Shown piece after piece: positions 40,001 to 54,003 of a stretch of 64,000 bases of DNA; position 1 is the first letter of the stretch, and each line of letters starts with the position of its first letter. The notes below the pieces were generated by a model. The model had not been told where the DNA came from. It ran no database searches and saw only the letters and a program-made list of their open reading frames with translations. The DNA comes from Cloeon dipterum. Its lineage: Eukaryota; Arthropoda; Insecta; Ephemeroptera; Baetidae. The position numbers and the translations under genes were made by a program. The DNA lies in contig NC_088788.1 in assembly GCF_949628265.1 (NCBI RefSeq), forward strand, positions 24,786,335 through 24,850,334, read 5' to 3'.

Positions 40001-43000
40001 TTCTCTTAAATAATTAGTCAGCAGCTCGTTGGCAGACACCAGCAGAAGAGTTGCGAATTGTAGGCGTTAAAACTGCCAAGATAAATAACACGGGCAGGTC
40101 CCGTTACCGCAGCTGGGGTTACTGCTCAAATGAAAGGTGATCTGCAAACAGCAAAAAGGTGCATGCTCAGCTGCTCATTCCCAATGCTGAAAAACATTCG
40201 CTCCAATTTCGCGCTGCAGAACGCACGGGTGTCCGTGCTTTGTTTTTCAGCTGGCTGCAGCTAGTACGTGGTATTCATTTGATGCGGAGAAAACTGCATT
40301 CTAAATGCCTGTTTGCATAAAAGGAGTTCAAGACAATGAAGCAACTTCGATAACGGAAGAAGCATGATATCCAGTTGAGAGTAATTTCCTGTGGTTTTCA
40401 CGACTGACTCACTTGGAAGAACTTTGAACTTCCTTCAAAGCGTATATTTTAAATTACAATATAATTTGCACAAAAACGAGCTTTGTCGGCCTGAAAGACC
40501 CGCAAATATTGTGACACTATTCTCAAAATACCCTATATAAAGTATTTTATGAGAAAATTCAGAGCAAAATATCATTTCTGATATATTTTCGTACGATTTC
40601 ATAACTATTATCATATTTAACGTTGCACTTAAATCACAAAAGAGTTTCGCCACACACACACCTTGATCCGGTATATATATAGGAGTGACTTGAGGGCGGA
40701 GAAAGTGAACACAATGCTTTATTATTATTATTATTATCATCAAGAACGCACGGGTAAAAATTGATCAGAAATTTCATAATTGGTCTCTTAAGCTCGCACG
40801 CGTTGCACAATCGGCAACAACAATATTAAATAAGTTGTTCAACTGCTGTAAAGTTCAGCTCAGCTGCCTCGCGTACACGCAAGTCACTCAAATAACCCAG
40901 TTTCAATAATACGGAGCAAAATGCCCGACGCCGTAATTAGTTTGCCGAGCGTGGGAGAGTGCTCAAGTTTTGCAAGAACAAAAGCGCCGTATACACACCG
41001 GTAGACCTGAGCAATAATATCACGAGCTGGCTACCTAATTGTGCAAAGTAGCCTTGCAATTAGGCGAGGACAAAGCCAGAGCCGCAAATTGAATCGGCAG
41101 CTGCGCGTCCTTTTCGCACTTTTTGATCCGCGTGACTCGCCGATTTGCATATTCATGGCTGCATTTACTTTGTATTCTTCGCGAGTGTGTCGTGTACATA
41201 AAGAGACTGGCTGCTGGGGGGCACAATAATATCATTAAAAGCCACGACTTTATGGCCGGATGCAGAGCCGCTTGCGAGAGAGCTGACTGAAAACGATCTG
41301 CACGGAGGCTCAAATTTCGCACCGAGCGATTCTTCGGTTCTTTATGGTAAGAAGGAGGAATTTGTGACAAAGTAGAACGAAGGCCGGCTGCTGGGTTTAA
41401 ATTAGTTTCATCGGAGCCTGGCGTGGTGAAAAGAGGAGCGTGGAAAATTGAGTAAATTGATAATAGCTAGGAGGAGGCGAGAGGACAAGTCTCGGATGAC
41501 GCTTTTGTAGGAATATAGAGCAATATGGACGATTTGTAACGCCGAAAAGAAAGGAAGCAACCGTAAAATGGCATTGAAACTCAATGATTTGACTGAAATA
41601 TTATGGGTTTAATCGATCATTCAATCTCGCGCATTGAGGCAAGTCTTGGTAATTCACGGTAAACAGTGCCTATAAAATTTCAAGTTTTGTACTTAAGGAA
41701 GAAATAAAGAGCCTAAAAATATAATTTTAGTGATGAACACATGCGATAAATTATTCCTTTTCAGCTACGTACACTTTTGGCTGTATATCCTGTTTAAGAT
41801 CCACGCACAGAGCACAGCCATTCACTACTTGTTATTTAATTTCCTTTGTTATCATATTATTCTCTACTATTTTCAATTGAAGATCAAGTGTTTAATCTGG
41901 ATTTTGTTATGAAATTCTCGTGAATGACGTTCGCAAGTATTTTTTATTTTAAAGGGAATATTAATTGCTCATTGCACAATTTCATGGTGGCAGACAAAGA
42001 GTGGAATCTGTTCGCTTCAAATTTATCTTGAAAGCAAACTTGTCCTTCCATGTGAGCTTGATCATTCACCGCATATTAACATTCCATGCGTTATAATTCA
42101 TGCCTGACTTGCGCTGCTCTTTGAATGAGCGAACTTTATATTCCCTGCTTGCTCATTACACCGCAAAAGTATCATTCGCCAATTGCCGACAGGAAACGCG
42201 TTCCTGCAATAACGAGCCTTTAGATTCCTGCGGTGTAAAATTATCCACGAAACACACCCAATAAAAGCAGCGATACCAGCAACAAACATCAAGTGCTGAA
42301 CAGATTGATCCACAGGATGAGCGCAGAAACTGCTGTGGGCACACCGTTATTGTGACGTCAGGCCAGCCGCGCTCGCAGTGACCAACCATCTACCTCTTTA
42401 TTTTGCTCCGTGTATACCTATTGAAACGGCTGAAAAGGCTATTTACCAAACAAGACACGCCGGCTTTTGTTGCATGTCGCGCTGAACGCCAGCTCGCGAA
42501 AACAAAACGTCTGGCCTGTTCCAAATTCAATCAAGCACACAGAGCGAGCGCAACACAACGGAGCTGTGTGCTGTGTTTTGTGCTCGTGCGGTACTGAGAG
42601 GAGCCAGATGCACGACCGCAGCAAAACAATGAAAGCTTTCAGTGAATTAGTCACCTTGTTGCGAATTCGGCGGCACGCTTTTCCATCTCGGGCACTACTT
42701 GAAGGTTGCCCTTCGTGCATGTTAAATTGAACTGTCTTTTGGGCTAAACGTGCATATGCAGCAAGGTGATTTTCCTCCAATATTTCAAGCGAGATATCTT
42801 CACTAACAAATTTATCTGCTTTTAACAACGATTTAAATTATTTTCTACCACGACTGAAGAATAATATAAGTATGATTAAAAAAGGAACCAATTTAAAAAT
42901 TTTGGACAATGTTTTTCATGTAAAAATGCTCTTTTAACTCCGGAAAAATATTTTAAATATAAATGATAACATTTAGAAATAATAATAAAGTGAAAACACG

Positions 43001-46000
43001 CACCTTGCAGTGGCTAAATTTTTAGAAAAATTATCTAAACGATTTTAAAAAAAAAAACGTAAAAAATTCCTGCTATGCGTGCCACATAATCTAAATTGGA
43101 AGTTACGTGGAGAGAGGAGAGCATGAGGCGAATTTAGAAAGGTCTGAGCATGAAAATTGAAACAACAGACAATTCATCAATATGCAATCTCTCGCACTTC
43201 CTCATATTTATGCGCAAAACGATCCTTGAACAAATGGGCGTGTAACGGAAAAGTGGTTCCACTTGAAAGAATTCAAATCACCATCAAGCATGTAGAGGCA
43301 GTAAAATTTTGCAAACAAATAATAAACCTTGCGTTTTGCGGAGCTTTATTATGCAAATCGTTAAGCAACCTCAACCACGCGATTCAAGAAAATCAGACCG
43401 AGAAAAAAGTAAATCATTCATATTCATTACAATAACTAAGCAATGTGAAATGAACGCATTCTTTTGATCAGTTCGTGGAGAGCTAGCTGTTTGTTGTTGC
43501 GCAATTTGGTCGGTCAGCAGGCAGTGGGAAATCGCGCTCATACGTGCTCCACACATTCACACCTTGGAACAGATTAATCTTTCTTTTTGAAACGTATAAA
43601 CGGCCCCAATCAGTTCAATCGAAAGGCCATTAACAATCATCTCTCACTGCGCGCGGTAAAAGGCCGAAACGTGCACTCTCGTGATGCTGTTTACAAACGC
43701 CGCGTGTGCTTCACATTTTATTTTTACACCGCGCCAGAGAGATTACCGCCGCCAGATCCCCCAGCAGAACACTCCTTGATGAGCAGCAATTTGTTCCAGC
43801 AAGAATAGAAAATAAAAACAAATACACAAGACGAAGAAAGTGCTTTTTTAACGCGCGGGCGTATATTTTTACTTGGTTCAAGTGCGGATGTGCTACCTCG
43901 AAAGTCTTCGACGCTCATTGTCTCTTTTAAATCTCGGGAGCAGAGCAGCAATGCTTAGTGCCACCTATTTATGTCGGCCGACTTTGAACTTGTCTAATGG
44001 TTTTTTGAAACAAATTATTGCAAAGAAAATAGAGTGGCACTGTATAACTAACCACAAAACAAGATGTTGCAATCGTCATGAATTTTGTAGTGTAACTAAA
44101 TTTTTCAGAATAAAAAAATATGGTTTCCTGAATAATACACTATGTCATTAATTTCTTTACTTTCCTGTTGTCTGGGCAAAGCACAATTCTTGGTTTATTA
44201 GTAAATTTGATCTGAGCAATTGTTCTTTTAAACAAGGGATTTTACATGTCTTTTAAACTATACTAAAATAAGCCAATATTCATTTCAGCTGGTTGCAGAT
44301 GAAAGCTTAAAAAACAATTCAAAATCTGTTTACATATTAAATTATTTTTCGTCACAGTACAATGTTATTTCTACCCTAAAACTAAATTAATGTTAGTTGT
44401 AATCTTCGCGGAAATTTGGCTGCCCAATTTGAAAGCTCATCTCTCTCTATTTCTCTGGCCAACGATTTCTTCATCCGCTGTTGTCTGGTTTCATTGTTAC
44501 TTATCGGGTGTTAAGAGCAGTGCGTGATGAGTTTCGCAGGCACGCTGCATGAGTTGTATTGTCATCCGTTCGTGCTGATGACCAGCTGAACAGATTTTAA
44601 AAGGACTGACTGCAGATCTCTCACGATCTCAGAGCCGAGGGTCAAAGAACGAGGATGTTGTGTGTCTTTTGTGAGCAGAGAGCAGACGCTGCTCCTGAAA
44701 ACGCACATTTGACATAAAGAAGCCAGATGCTCTTGCTGCTGGGCGAATTCTTTTCAACGCCGTCCGCCTTCAGATATAATATATTATGATCTTTTAGGAG
44801 TAATTTTTGTCTCCTTTACGACTCAAAAGAACATAATAAGAGGGGATTCCTACTTAATTACAATCAAGCCTCTCGTACTGGGAAAATAACGTTTTCTTTT
44901 ATGGTACGTGCATGTCTTTCAAAATAATACACTACTTTCAGTCTCGTTAGTATGCAACATAGCCTTTACGATGATTCTCACAATATTTCACCTCAATCTC
45001 CCAATCAAAAAACAAACCACGATACTGTGACATAATAACAGAGTGAGGTAAAAAAGGGTTCAGAGGCCCTAACTGCGCTTATATCAAGCATTCATTTCCC
45101 GCATGGAATTTTCCTACCCACCCCTCTAGGTTTAATATATTACACAGGATAACTCACATCAAAATCGTAGCTTAAAAATATGCTCAATGCTAGATCTCAA
45201 ATCTTTAAACTTATAGCGCTGTGGCTTTAGCATACAAAAACTAAATTTATATTATTTACTACCTGCGTACTTGTTTTTAACTGTTAAGTTAAGTTTGTTT
45301 GTTGATAATCTTTGGCTAACTTAACTTGTAAAAAGTATGAGATCAGAACATTCAGATCATTGATAAATTATCTCCATCTTCAGATTTTGAACAATTTGAA
45401 CCATTTGTGATTTTTTACTTACAGTATGTATAGATTAGCACATTTTCCATTATATATAATTTCGATAATTTCGCTTAGTATGAAAAGCCTATGATAAAAA
45501 TTTGTTTCAATAATCTTTAATTTTAAATTAAATAAACTTTTGTTTGTTTAACTACTTGCCCCACTGTTCTGCATGTTTTGAATTTAGAAAGATGTGTAAA
45601 CTACGCTCAAAATATCACATCTTTATCCTTTATCAAAGCAAACGCTAACGCCGCTGACGAAGGAGAGCCGGCCGAGCGAGAACCTAAGCGCGCATGCGTA
45701 GCAGGCCTCCCATCACCCTCCATGGAAATCTCATCATCAAAATGACAGTAAAAATGATTATATTAATTACGATTACATCTTATTCTTATAATAAATTAAT
45801 TTATAAATAGCAATAAACTCACTGAAACTCTAGGCAATATTTTTTAAGGTGTTTTGACGAAAAATAAAGTAAATAGAGTTAAAACAAAAGTAACATGCGC
45901 GACGTGAACCGTTTAAGGTTCGCTAGGCTGGACACTCACTCACGACCAAAAGAACGTATGCTCTGGGATCTCTTCAAAGCGAATAAATCTTTCGCCTTTT

Positions 46001-49000
46001 ACTAAAGATTTCCGTGGAGAGGTCCACATTAAGGAGTCTGACTCCAATTTTTGAAACGAGCTGACGAAAGTTGGCTCACACATAATAACCAATAATAGCC
46101 CATCCCCAAGTTCATAGAAACATATGATTAAATATATCCTACTGCAACACATGTTTTATGAACACTTCCCCAAAATGAGCATGACGCGTATCGTATTGAT
46201 CATCTACCCATTTTATTAATGGGGAAGGCCATATTCCTGAAAGCGCAAGTGAAAAAAGGAAAAAAAGCATAATGTATGCGGCACTTCCCTCCTTCAACGT
46301 TTTGAGCCCTTACGAGGGCCAAGTCTTTGTGGATCTTCAATGTTTTCATGAAAAAGTTTAAAAATTCTAATTAATAAAATTTGACAGAAGTTAGTGGAAG
46401 ATATTTATTTGTTTTTCAAAGAAAACTACCGTCCGATTTTTGTCAATTTAGTTGGTTCAACGCAAAACTTGTTTGGCCAATAACGATTGCTCTGCTCAAT
46501 TTCAAGATGCTCTTTTTAAATCAGAAATTATCATGGTTCGTTAAGATAATATTATGTAGATAGTTGCAATTTATAGCGCTTGTCAATGAACTCAAATTCC
46601 CAATTATAATCATAAGTACAAGATGTAAGACAATGAATGCTTAAATTCATTTTATTTCCTTTCTAATCTGAGGATCAATGGAATAATTTAAGTTGACGAA
46701 ATTTATGCATATGAAATCTCGGCTATCAATATCTTATAAAAATTTGGCAAGCAGAGAATTAAATTTTATATAATTTGAGCGGCCAACATTAGTCTCGAGA
46801 ATTCATAACTGTATGTTTGCCATAGCACCGCTAATTTAAAGATCTGAATGGAAAATTCTCATTCATCTAAAAGCAACAGATGATGTCGCAATACTGTCTC
46901 ACTCTTCCACAAAAGGAAAACTACCGCAAACTGTAGCTGTTCGCGTTATGCTCAGCATGCATGGCTAGTTTTCCTATTCAAACGACCGATGTTGATTTCG
47001 GCATTTGCATTAGCTTGCAGTTTTACAGTTAAACTCAAGAAATCAGACAAACCTGCGTTCGTTGTCACATATTTTACGGTTTTGCTAACTGTGGGAAAAG
47101 TACTCATCACCCTAAGAATTTGAAGATAACCACTTTTCTTGTTAAGCACGCGAGAGTGTCTTCAGACGTTTTTAATTGTGTTCCAGATTATCATCTATTC
47201 CATAAATGTGACACTATACGATGGCCTAGAAAAGGAGGAAAACTTTTACCGCCATAAATCACGTCCTTTTTTCTCTGTTCGTGCCGAAAACGACGGCAGG
47301 TGGAGAATCGTAATATTCTTCACCTATACGTTTTACTTTCCATGCCGTGCTTCCTCGAGTACATGAATTTAATAAGCTTCCACTGCTCTCCCACAACAAT
47401 ATGAAAAACGGCGTCCTTGTTCTTGCACTGAAAAAGAAATTCTGCCGGCGTGTATGTAAAATGCGCTGCTGCTGGTGGCTGTCTGTGCCAGAAAATATAA
47501 GCATGGCTCGCTTGTAAAGTGTTCTCGCTGCTATATGCACTCTCCTCCCACCAGATGCAAATTAAAATTCTCTCGGCAGCAGCATCACTTGGCCGCCAAC
47601 ACAGATCACGCAGCCTTCGAGTGCGCCTTATCCATTTTTGCGCTACGGGAAAGCTGAACACGGCCAAGAATGATGCATTTACCTGCGGCCACTGAGTTGC
47701 ATTCTGTGTTGCACTTGCACACATGCTGGAGATGCTCGAGATGTGATAGTACAAGATGCACCAGAGCCTTTTTATTATTATACGCTTCGGAGCAGCATCG
47801 CCTTGTTGCTCTCGTCTCGTGAGCAATCAGATCTGCACGAGGGGTATTGTATTTCAATTATTAATTTTACAGCACATGTGCTAACGAGCAATCTTTCATG
47901 ATGCTATATAGAAAATTATTTTAATTTTCTTCAATGTTCATATTTTCTTTTTATAGGCAAGTCTTTGGTGAGGGAAGCATTTAAGTATTTACTATGGGAC
48001 TTGCATGTCACTGAAGGTTGAAACTGTATTCTGAGTGTCATTTCACGGAATTTTTTCACCTTAAACATTGCACTGATTGAGGAAACAAAATTTGACGCTT
48101 TTGATTTTGGTCTTTGTGACTGTCATCATCACCACCACAAATTGAATTGCACGTAATAAATCTTTATAGAACCAAGACACAAGAAGTAACCCTATCAGAT
48201 TGCAATTTTTTGATGGACTGGAATGGTTGCAATTATTTAATCTTCATTTTTATATAAATAGTTATCATTAGTCCTAAATTAGTCCCTAAAAGTAACTACT
48301 CGGCGAGTTCCTTTTCATCTGCGAGCTGTCAGATTGCAGAGATCTCCTCACGAGATTTCAGGTTAGTGACTTCTGTGGATTTATAATCGTCTGATGGCCA
48401 GTTCTCCGGTGCCATTTGGAAGAAGAGAAACAGTAAGCTGGCCACTAGCAGCAACTAATAGCGACGAGTCTCGCTGCTCAGCTAGCACAGCACGTGAAAC
48501 GGCGTAATTTATGGCACATTCAATGTGGAGAAATTAAAGCTGCTCGTTAAATTGATATGCCGTAAATTTCTCCCAATCGGCAAATCGAATTTTATCACGA
48601 CTGCGACTGGCCATTTCAAACAATTTCACTTCGGCAATAAAAATCGCTCATTGTCACGTTGGGAAGGCAATTTCGTGTACAAAATCAATGGCACGCCGGA
48701 CTCAATTTGCTACAAAACAACACTCGGCTTAACTGAGGTGTGAAGTAATTTCACAGAGAGAGGTATAGCAAGAAATACGCCGCGGCCGTCCTTTCAGACT
48801 GACGATTTTGCCGCCTGCTGGAGATGGCACTCCATAATCACCGTGGATAATTATATACGAAAATGATTGTTTCCTATCAGGTGGTTCGCCTAGAGGGGAT
48901 TTTTTCCTCCTTTCCACTTCGTTTGATGTTTAAATTCAAGAAATTATTTTCTCTCTCTTCTTCACGACCGCTCGTCGCCGTGTTGTGGATTTATTCGCAT

Positions 49001-52000
49001 CCGACTCGATTCGCCCAAGAGCTGAGAGGGAGCTATGACCTGTTAATATTCGAATCCGAGGAACGGTCGTGCCGATCCAACGTTTGTGCACGCGAATGCG
49101 GCGCGGATCGAGTTGTAAAGCCATTCACGCGAGTAAATAAAACCACCGCACAGGGCTCCTCCGTGTGTTGAAAAAGACGCTCAAGAGATGCGGGAGGCTC
49201 ACCTATGCACACACGCAAATAAAAGTAATGTTCAAACACATGAGCACGTTGCTTTTCATCTCTTTCGTCGGCTCCGTTATATTTTGAGATATTGTTTGTT
49301 GATACCATTCATTCATCTCCCTATGTAAAAGTGTAATAAATATCTCTGCCGTGCATGTGTACATGCCCATCGAATTGGTCTCTCGACATATCCTGCTGGG
49401 GGCCATCCACCGCTCTTCAGAAATGATCGTTTCTTAGGAAAATTACGCTGCTTTAATGGACCCAAGAAATAACTATAATTAATGAAACGAACACAAATAC
49501 GTGCTGGACACCTTGGAGATTGGGGGGATATTTTGTAAAAAAAAACCATTGGACAGTTGTTTGCTGTTATTTTCCTTACACTGAACCCGATTTAGCTGTT
49601 AGAAATATACCAGTACACACAAAAGCTGAATAGCAATGAAAATTTGCTGAAATTATAAGGAGAGGGAACATCCACCATCAAAATTTTCAGAAAATAAAAA
49701 AGCAATTATTTCATGTTCAGTCAAAAACAGAAGGGAAAAATTCGAACAATCATACCATTAATTAAATCTGATCAGCAGAAAGTTATTTTTATTTCTGATT
49801 GTTAACAGCAACTAAAAAATAAAGATGAGACTTCTTAATTATATTTGTGCACACGATTTTAACCGAACTGCGAAAGTTCTACAATTCTTCATATTGCACC
49901 ATGATTTATTTCCTGGTGAGTAAACATCAAACAATGCAGTTTTTGTGCTTCCTTCTCGTGTGACATCTCTCAACCGCAAGTGATTTGAGACGCCGCAGTG
50001 TGGTATTACTTTCAACACAAAAAATGCCTGCCTGTGACAGCGGCTGTTCAGAGGAAATGAAACGACGAGCAAGCTGGTTTATTATTGCTTATCAGGACGC
50101 GCTAATGAAACAAAGGGGTAAAAACGTGTGATGGTATACACAAGTGCTTGGTGTGTATGATACAAGCAGCGTGCTTGGGCGATAAAAGGAAACGGAAACG
50201 TCGACAAAGACGAGAATTCTTTAAGAGTAGAGGTGCTGCACGTTGCCTGCAGCTCTGAATTCCTCTCCGTCACCGCCTTTTAACAACTTGTACTGCTATA
50301 AACTGACACCAGCATTTATATTCAATTAAAACCCACATCCCACTTTTTCAAAAATAATTTTTCATCGCTTGATTATGTATAGGGAATTTATGATGGTGAG
50401 CCGATCAAAAATTAAATTCTACTTGAACCGCATACCCTTGTAATACAGGAAAATGATGTTGGGTTCCACCGTGGATTAAAAATATTCAAAACACGTTACA
50501 AAGGAACTTCTCATTCGATTAGATGATTATTTTTTGTATAAATTATAACATAAAAAATGTTGATCTCGCTTGAATTTTGATTAGTTGATTACGCTGCTTG
50601 AAGAGATAGTTTTGCTGAATCAGCCCAACTAATTATCAAGTAGCGATGAAAATTTCTCGCAACGAGGATCTCCGAGATCAACTTAAAGCCCTGAAAAGCA
50701 CCTTCAAACCTTCTATAAACTAGCCACAATAAACAATTCATTTATTGTATCCCATTTGATAGCACAATTCTATATATCCTTTTCTTTCAACGCTCAATGC
50801 TGAGGATTCCCAAAAAGCAATTGCTACTTTTGTTTCGTTCAAACAACGAAGAGTGTATCCAATATCAATTGTATTGATGAAGGTCGTACATGAGATATTT
50901 TGTTTCATTGTTTGGTTCAGTTGTTAGGTAAGTTTCTGAGCCAATGCAAGCCTCGTTGATCACGATGGGACTCGATTATGCCATAGATAGAGCATCAATT
51001 AGCACTAAAAGTGTATAGAATTAATGAATATAATTTAATTTTTAATATCCTGGTTACATTTCTTATTTATCTGTAATAGTTTTCTTTTACACCAATGAGA
51101 AAATCCTGAAGAGTCGCAATAGTGAAAATTTGAATCCAACTAATTTTTCAGCTAAAAGTAATCCATAATATGTATTTTGGGAAATCAAAAGACAAGTCTA
51201 TGTGCCGTACGGAATAAACTTAAAGTTGCAATAATTGATATGAATGAATGTTGTGTTAAGTAAAGTAAATATCTGTGAGACTTTCTTAAACTGCATTTTC
51301 AAAGGTTTAATAGATAGAATTTATTTGCGTTGGTTTGGTAGCACTCTCTGAGGAACAATGCCAATACCAGCCTTCCCCTTGCTGGGAACACAAAGAGTAA
51401 AATGCATTCCCGCCTTCTTAGATTCTTTGCTGGGAACAGAGCATACAAGAGAGTACAAATAAATATTTTTGTTAATTAAATTTCTTGCCGTGATTCCCAC
51501 AACCTATGTGATGGATAAAAAAGCAACATTTCAAATTAAATTTTGCTAGCTGATAAACTAACGAAATTTCTAATAAGTTGATGCTGAACAGTAAGAGTAT
51601 TATATATGTATCTGTTGTTGCAAATTACCAAATAAAAAGTAAGTGAGGTAAGGATAAAGTGAAGGTGCAATGATTCACCTTTGTGGAATAACACTATTGT
51701 TATTCAACTGTTGAAAAAAGCCGCACCTGTTTTTAAATTCCCTCGTTTTCTCAGTTTTTTCTTATGTTACGTCCTTGTCTTCTCGGTCGAGTTTTTACTC
51801 CAGTTTGCGGACTCGACATTTTATTCTAGTTTTAGAAAACAAGAATTGTGCTTTTTTTCTGCAGATTTGCTATTGGAAAAATCCCGTCCCGTGATGTTTA
51901 CGACAGCCCTGGCTTTAGATCAGCTCACAGTACAAGCATCGTGTGATTTTTCTAGCAATGAGATCATTCTCTTGTTGATTAGTCATCGCACAAGTTTCTC

Positions 52001-53402
52001 CAACTGTTGACCTGTGCTAAGTTAGGGCAGACCGCCTGTCTCCATTGTCGAAACTGCTCTTATGGTCAAGGCATTCAATATCGATCATTACAGCATTCAG
52101 ATTGCACCGACACACCAAAGTACTGCTTTTGGTACTTTCACTTTGCGAACATGTGCGCACTCCTTGAGCAAACAGCACAGACACGCACACTCGGCGCAGA
52201 TGAACTGCTTTCACCGTTGTTCCATTGATGCCCGCCGCCACCCCCTTTCAATTCAGGTAGGTGGGTGGAACAAATTGGCTGCGGGCCATGTGTGTGAGAG
52301 AGCGAGCGGATTGCTTGTAATTCTTTTCCCCAGTCGGCCGGGGAGCAGCAACAGCTTTCCATACACATATATTGTAGTCTTATTGCTTGCCAGCGGAGAG
52401 CAAAATAAAAAAAATTCGGTCGGAGAAGCAAAGCAAAAGGCGATCCCCGCGTGATTCTATTTTTTATCGAGCCACTTTTCAACGACCGTGCTGCGGAGGC
52501 GCGGGCAGAAAACTTCTTATTCTTTTGTCTCCCAAGCTGAAGCTGCCAAGGTTGAATAAATATTTCCTCTGTGAGCAACCTGGTCTGCACATGGCGCTGT
52601 GCTTGTGTTTATTCAAATTTGTAAACTGAACTCGCGGTTCGATTCAAAGGTTTCGACTGGGTGAGGTTTGTTTCCTGGTCCGCTGGAAGAAAAGTTAATG
52701 AGCCTCCATGTGTCAACAAATTAGTATGAGCGTGTGTTTAGTGCCGTGCGCGTCAGATTAGTAAATCTGAAGACAGGTTTACCGACCCGGCTGCTTTTCA
52801 TAAACTGTGATACGGATTTCCATCTGCCTTAATAATTATTATCCGTCGGTTTTTCTATTTAATTGAAATTTCATGTCGCGCTGAGATAGATAGTTCAGAT
52901 GAATGTGAGCTCTTGGAATTAGGAGACGGGTGACACCGGTCAAAGATAGATTTTTGTAAAAATGAAGCTGCCCGAGATAAATAACACGTTGCAAAAATTG
53001 AATAAATTTCTGCAGTGCATGTTTTAGGTGTAATAAGTTTTTCAACGTTGGCCCTACTACCTACATGTGAAAATAAATATTGGGGAGATAATATATTATT
53101 AATTTGTAAAACAATTCCTACAGTATAAAAAATTTTGTTTTACAAACATGAAAAATAATGCTGTTTATTTTCCTTTGGAAAATACATAATTATTCATGAA
53201 ATGAACGAAAATTAATAAATTATACTTCTGTGAAATTACTGAAACAAAAATCATAAATTTAAGTCTGCGAATTCGTAATTTATATGGAGCGAACAAGGAA
53301 AATTTTCTTACCATTGTCAGTCGCGTTTGTGGCGCCAACTTCAACAACCAGACAGATCACAACAAACGTTAATCCGAGGGAACTAAACTTCGCGCTGCCC
53401 AT
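34098..53402 (-). CDS. Type I single-pass membrane protein with a cysteine-rich (furin-repeat-like) ectodomain
   Basis: Six exons (53402-53312, 38703-38458, 36325-36080, 35291-35144, 34779-34548, 34283-34098) join with matching phases into 382 residues. In order: signal peptide (1-25, core LTFVVICLVVEVGA); ectodomain with eight cysteines in about 50 residues, near 62-111 (CSPECLRC, CFKC, CPPGY), spaced like one furin-type or growth-factor-receptor repeat; a transmembrane helix near 132-155 (GVACGSLLCVLVLVAACAFI) with basic stop-transfer YRRAK; and a tail of about 225 residues. The tail has two helical, conserved-looking segments (RKEFAKQVSVLRPEAPVFLA, PPPPDWDTLLDWAERSLRRY), a Ser-rich linker and a Tyr-rich end with YYYESYYPLGF. 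There is no kinase, death or TIR motif. I do not recognise the family; a signalling receptor or adhesion role is inference. Intron 1 is about 14.6 kb. Confidence 0.8.
38704..53311 (-). other. Intron 1 (14.6 kb) of the membrane-protein gene
   Basis: The donor is AATG|GTAAGA just after the signal peptide; the acceptor is TTTCAG|TGCGG. Inside I find no supportable exon on either strand. It holds an (ATT)n repeat (40718-40737), a CpG-rich patch with an NRF1/Ewg-like GCGCATGCG (45690-45698), a 12-base direct repeat (51379-51390 and 51427-51438) and several locally CpG-rich stretches (for example 41.0-41.3, 47.4-47.8 and 48.9-49.1 kb). A long first intron commonly carries enhancers. Confidence 0.6.
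40718..40737. repeat. (ATT)n microsatellite
   Basis: Six copies of ATT in the large first intron of the membrane-protein gene. A simple repeat of no evident function. Confidence 0.9.
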
Positions 53403-53734
53403 GCTTTCCGTCGCACACAACTACATTTTCCGGCACTGTTCACTCATACACTCAAAAGGATTGTTGCCACTAAAATATCCTTCACCTGACTTGTGTATTG
53501 TCCTTGACCCTTATTAAAAAAGTTGCCCTGAAATGCCCAGGTAAAATTCGGGCAAAGCAGTGTGTTTAACCACAGAGCGCAAAACAGTCTTACTTGCACA
53601 GAGTCTTGCTCCGAAGTAAACGAAAACGAATCAGCCAGGCTCAGGCTCAGGCTGATGCGATGCGAGTTCAGTGCGACCGGCTGGGGTCTCGACTCCTCCT
53701 TCCACACTTCGACTCGAAATTCCCGCACTCGCCG

Positions 53735-53749
53735 CCAGCCATCTAGCGG
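53735..53749 (-). promoter_or_regulatory. CTCF-like binding site
   Basis: Read on the minus strand this is CCGCTAGATGGCTGG. The insect CTCF core as I recall it is CCACTAGATGGCGC, so about 11 of 14 positions agree, including TAGATGGC. It lies about 330 bases upstream of the membrane-protein start codon, between two divergent genes, a typical insulator location. Occupancy is unproven. Confidence 0.4.
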
Positions 53750-53845
53750 TGGTGGCGCGAATGGCGCAGACTCAGTCTCTCTCTAGTCCTTCATGATTTC
53801 ACACCTTGTCGGCGGATGAGCCATTTTCGCCTCCTTTGTTTCCAG

Positions 53846-54003
53846 ATTCTGCACCCTCGGCTGCCGTGTACCCGCTTGCGTCCCCGCCGAATCCCACATC
53901 CGGTCTCAGGGCTCTCAACAGGAGAGGCCAATGGCCCCCGTCGGCGCGTGTGCCCTACTCGGATAGCCTTGAAAATGTCCGCAACAACTGCAGTGGCAGC
54001 AAA
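53846..54003 (+). other. Candidate upstream exon of the TMC gene
   Basis: A pyrimidine-rich acceptor (TTTGTTTCCAG) and an excellent donor (AAA|GTAAGT) bound 158 bases. One frame stays open (ending DSLENVRNNCSGSK) and leaves in phase 0, which fits the TMC acceptor at 55711. Its entry phase needs a further upstream exon that I cannot identify, and no in-frame ATG is present. It may equally be a 5'UTR exon or chance. Confidence 0.3.

Noticed and set aside
52632..52645. GGTTCGATTC resembling a tRNA B box
   Set aside because: No A box at the right distance and no cloverleaf could be built around it.
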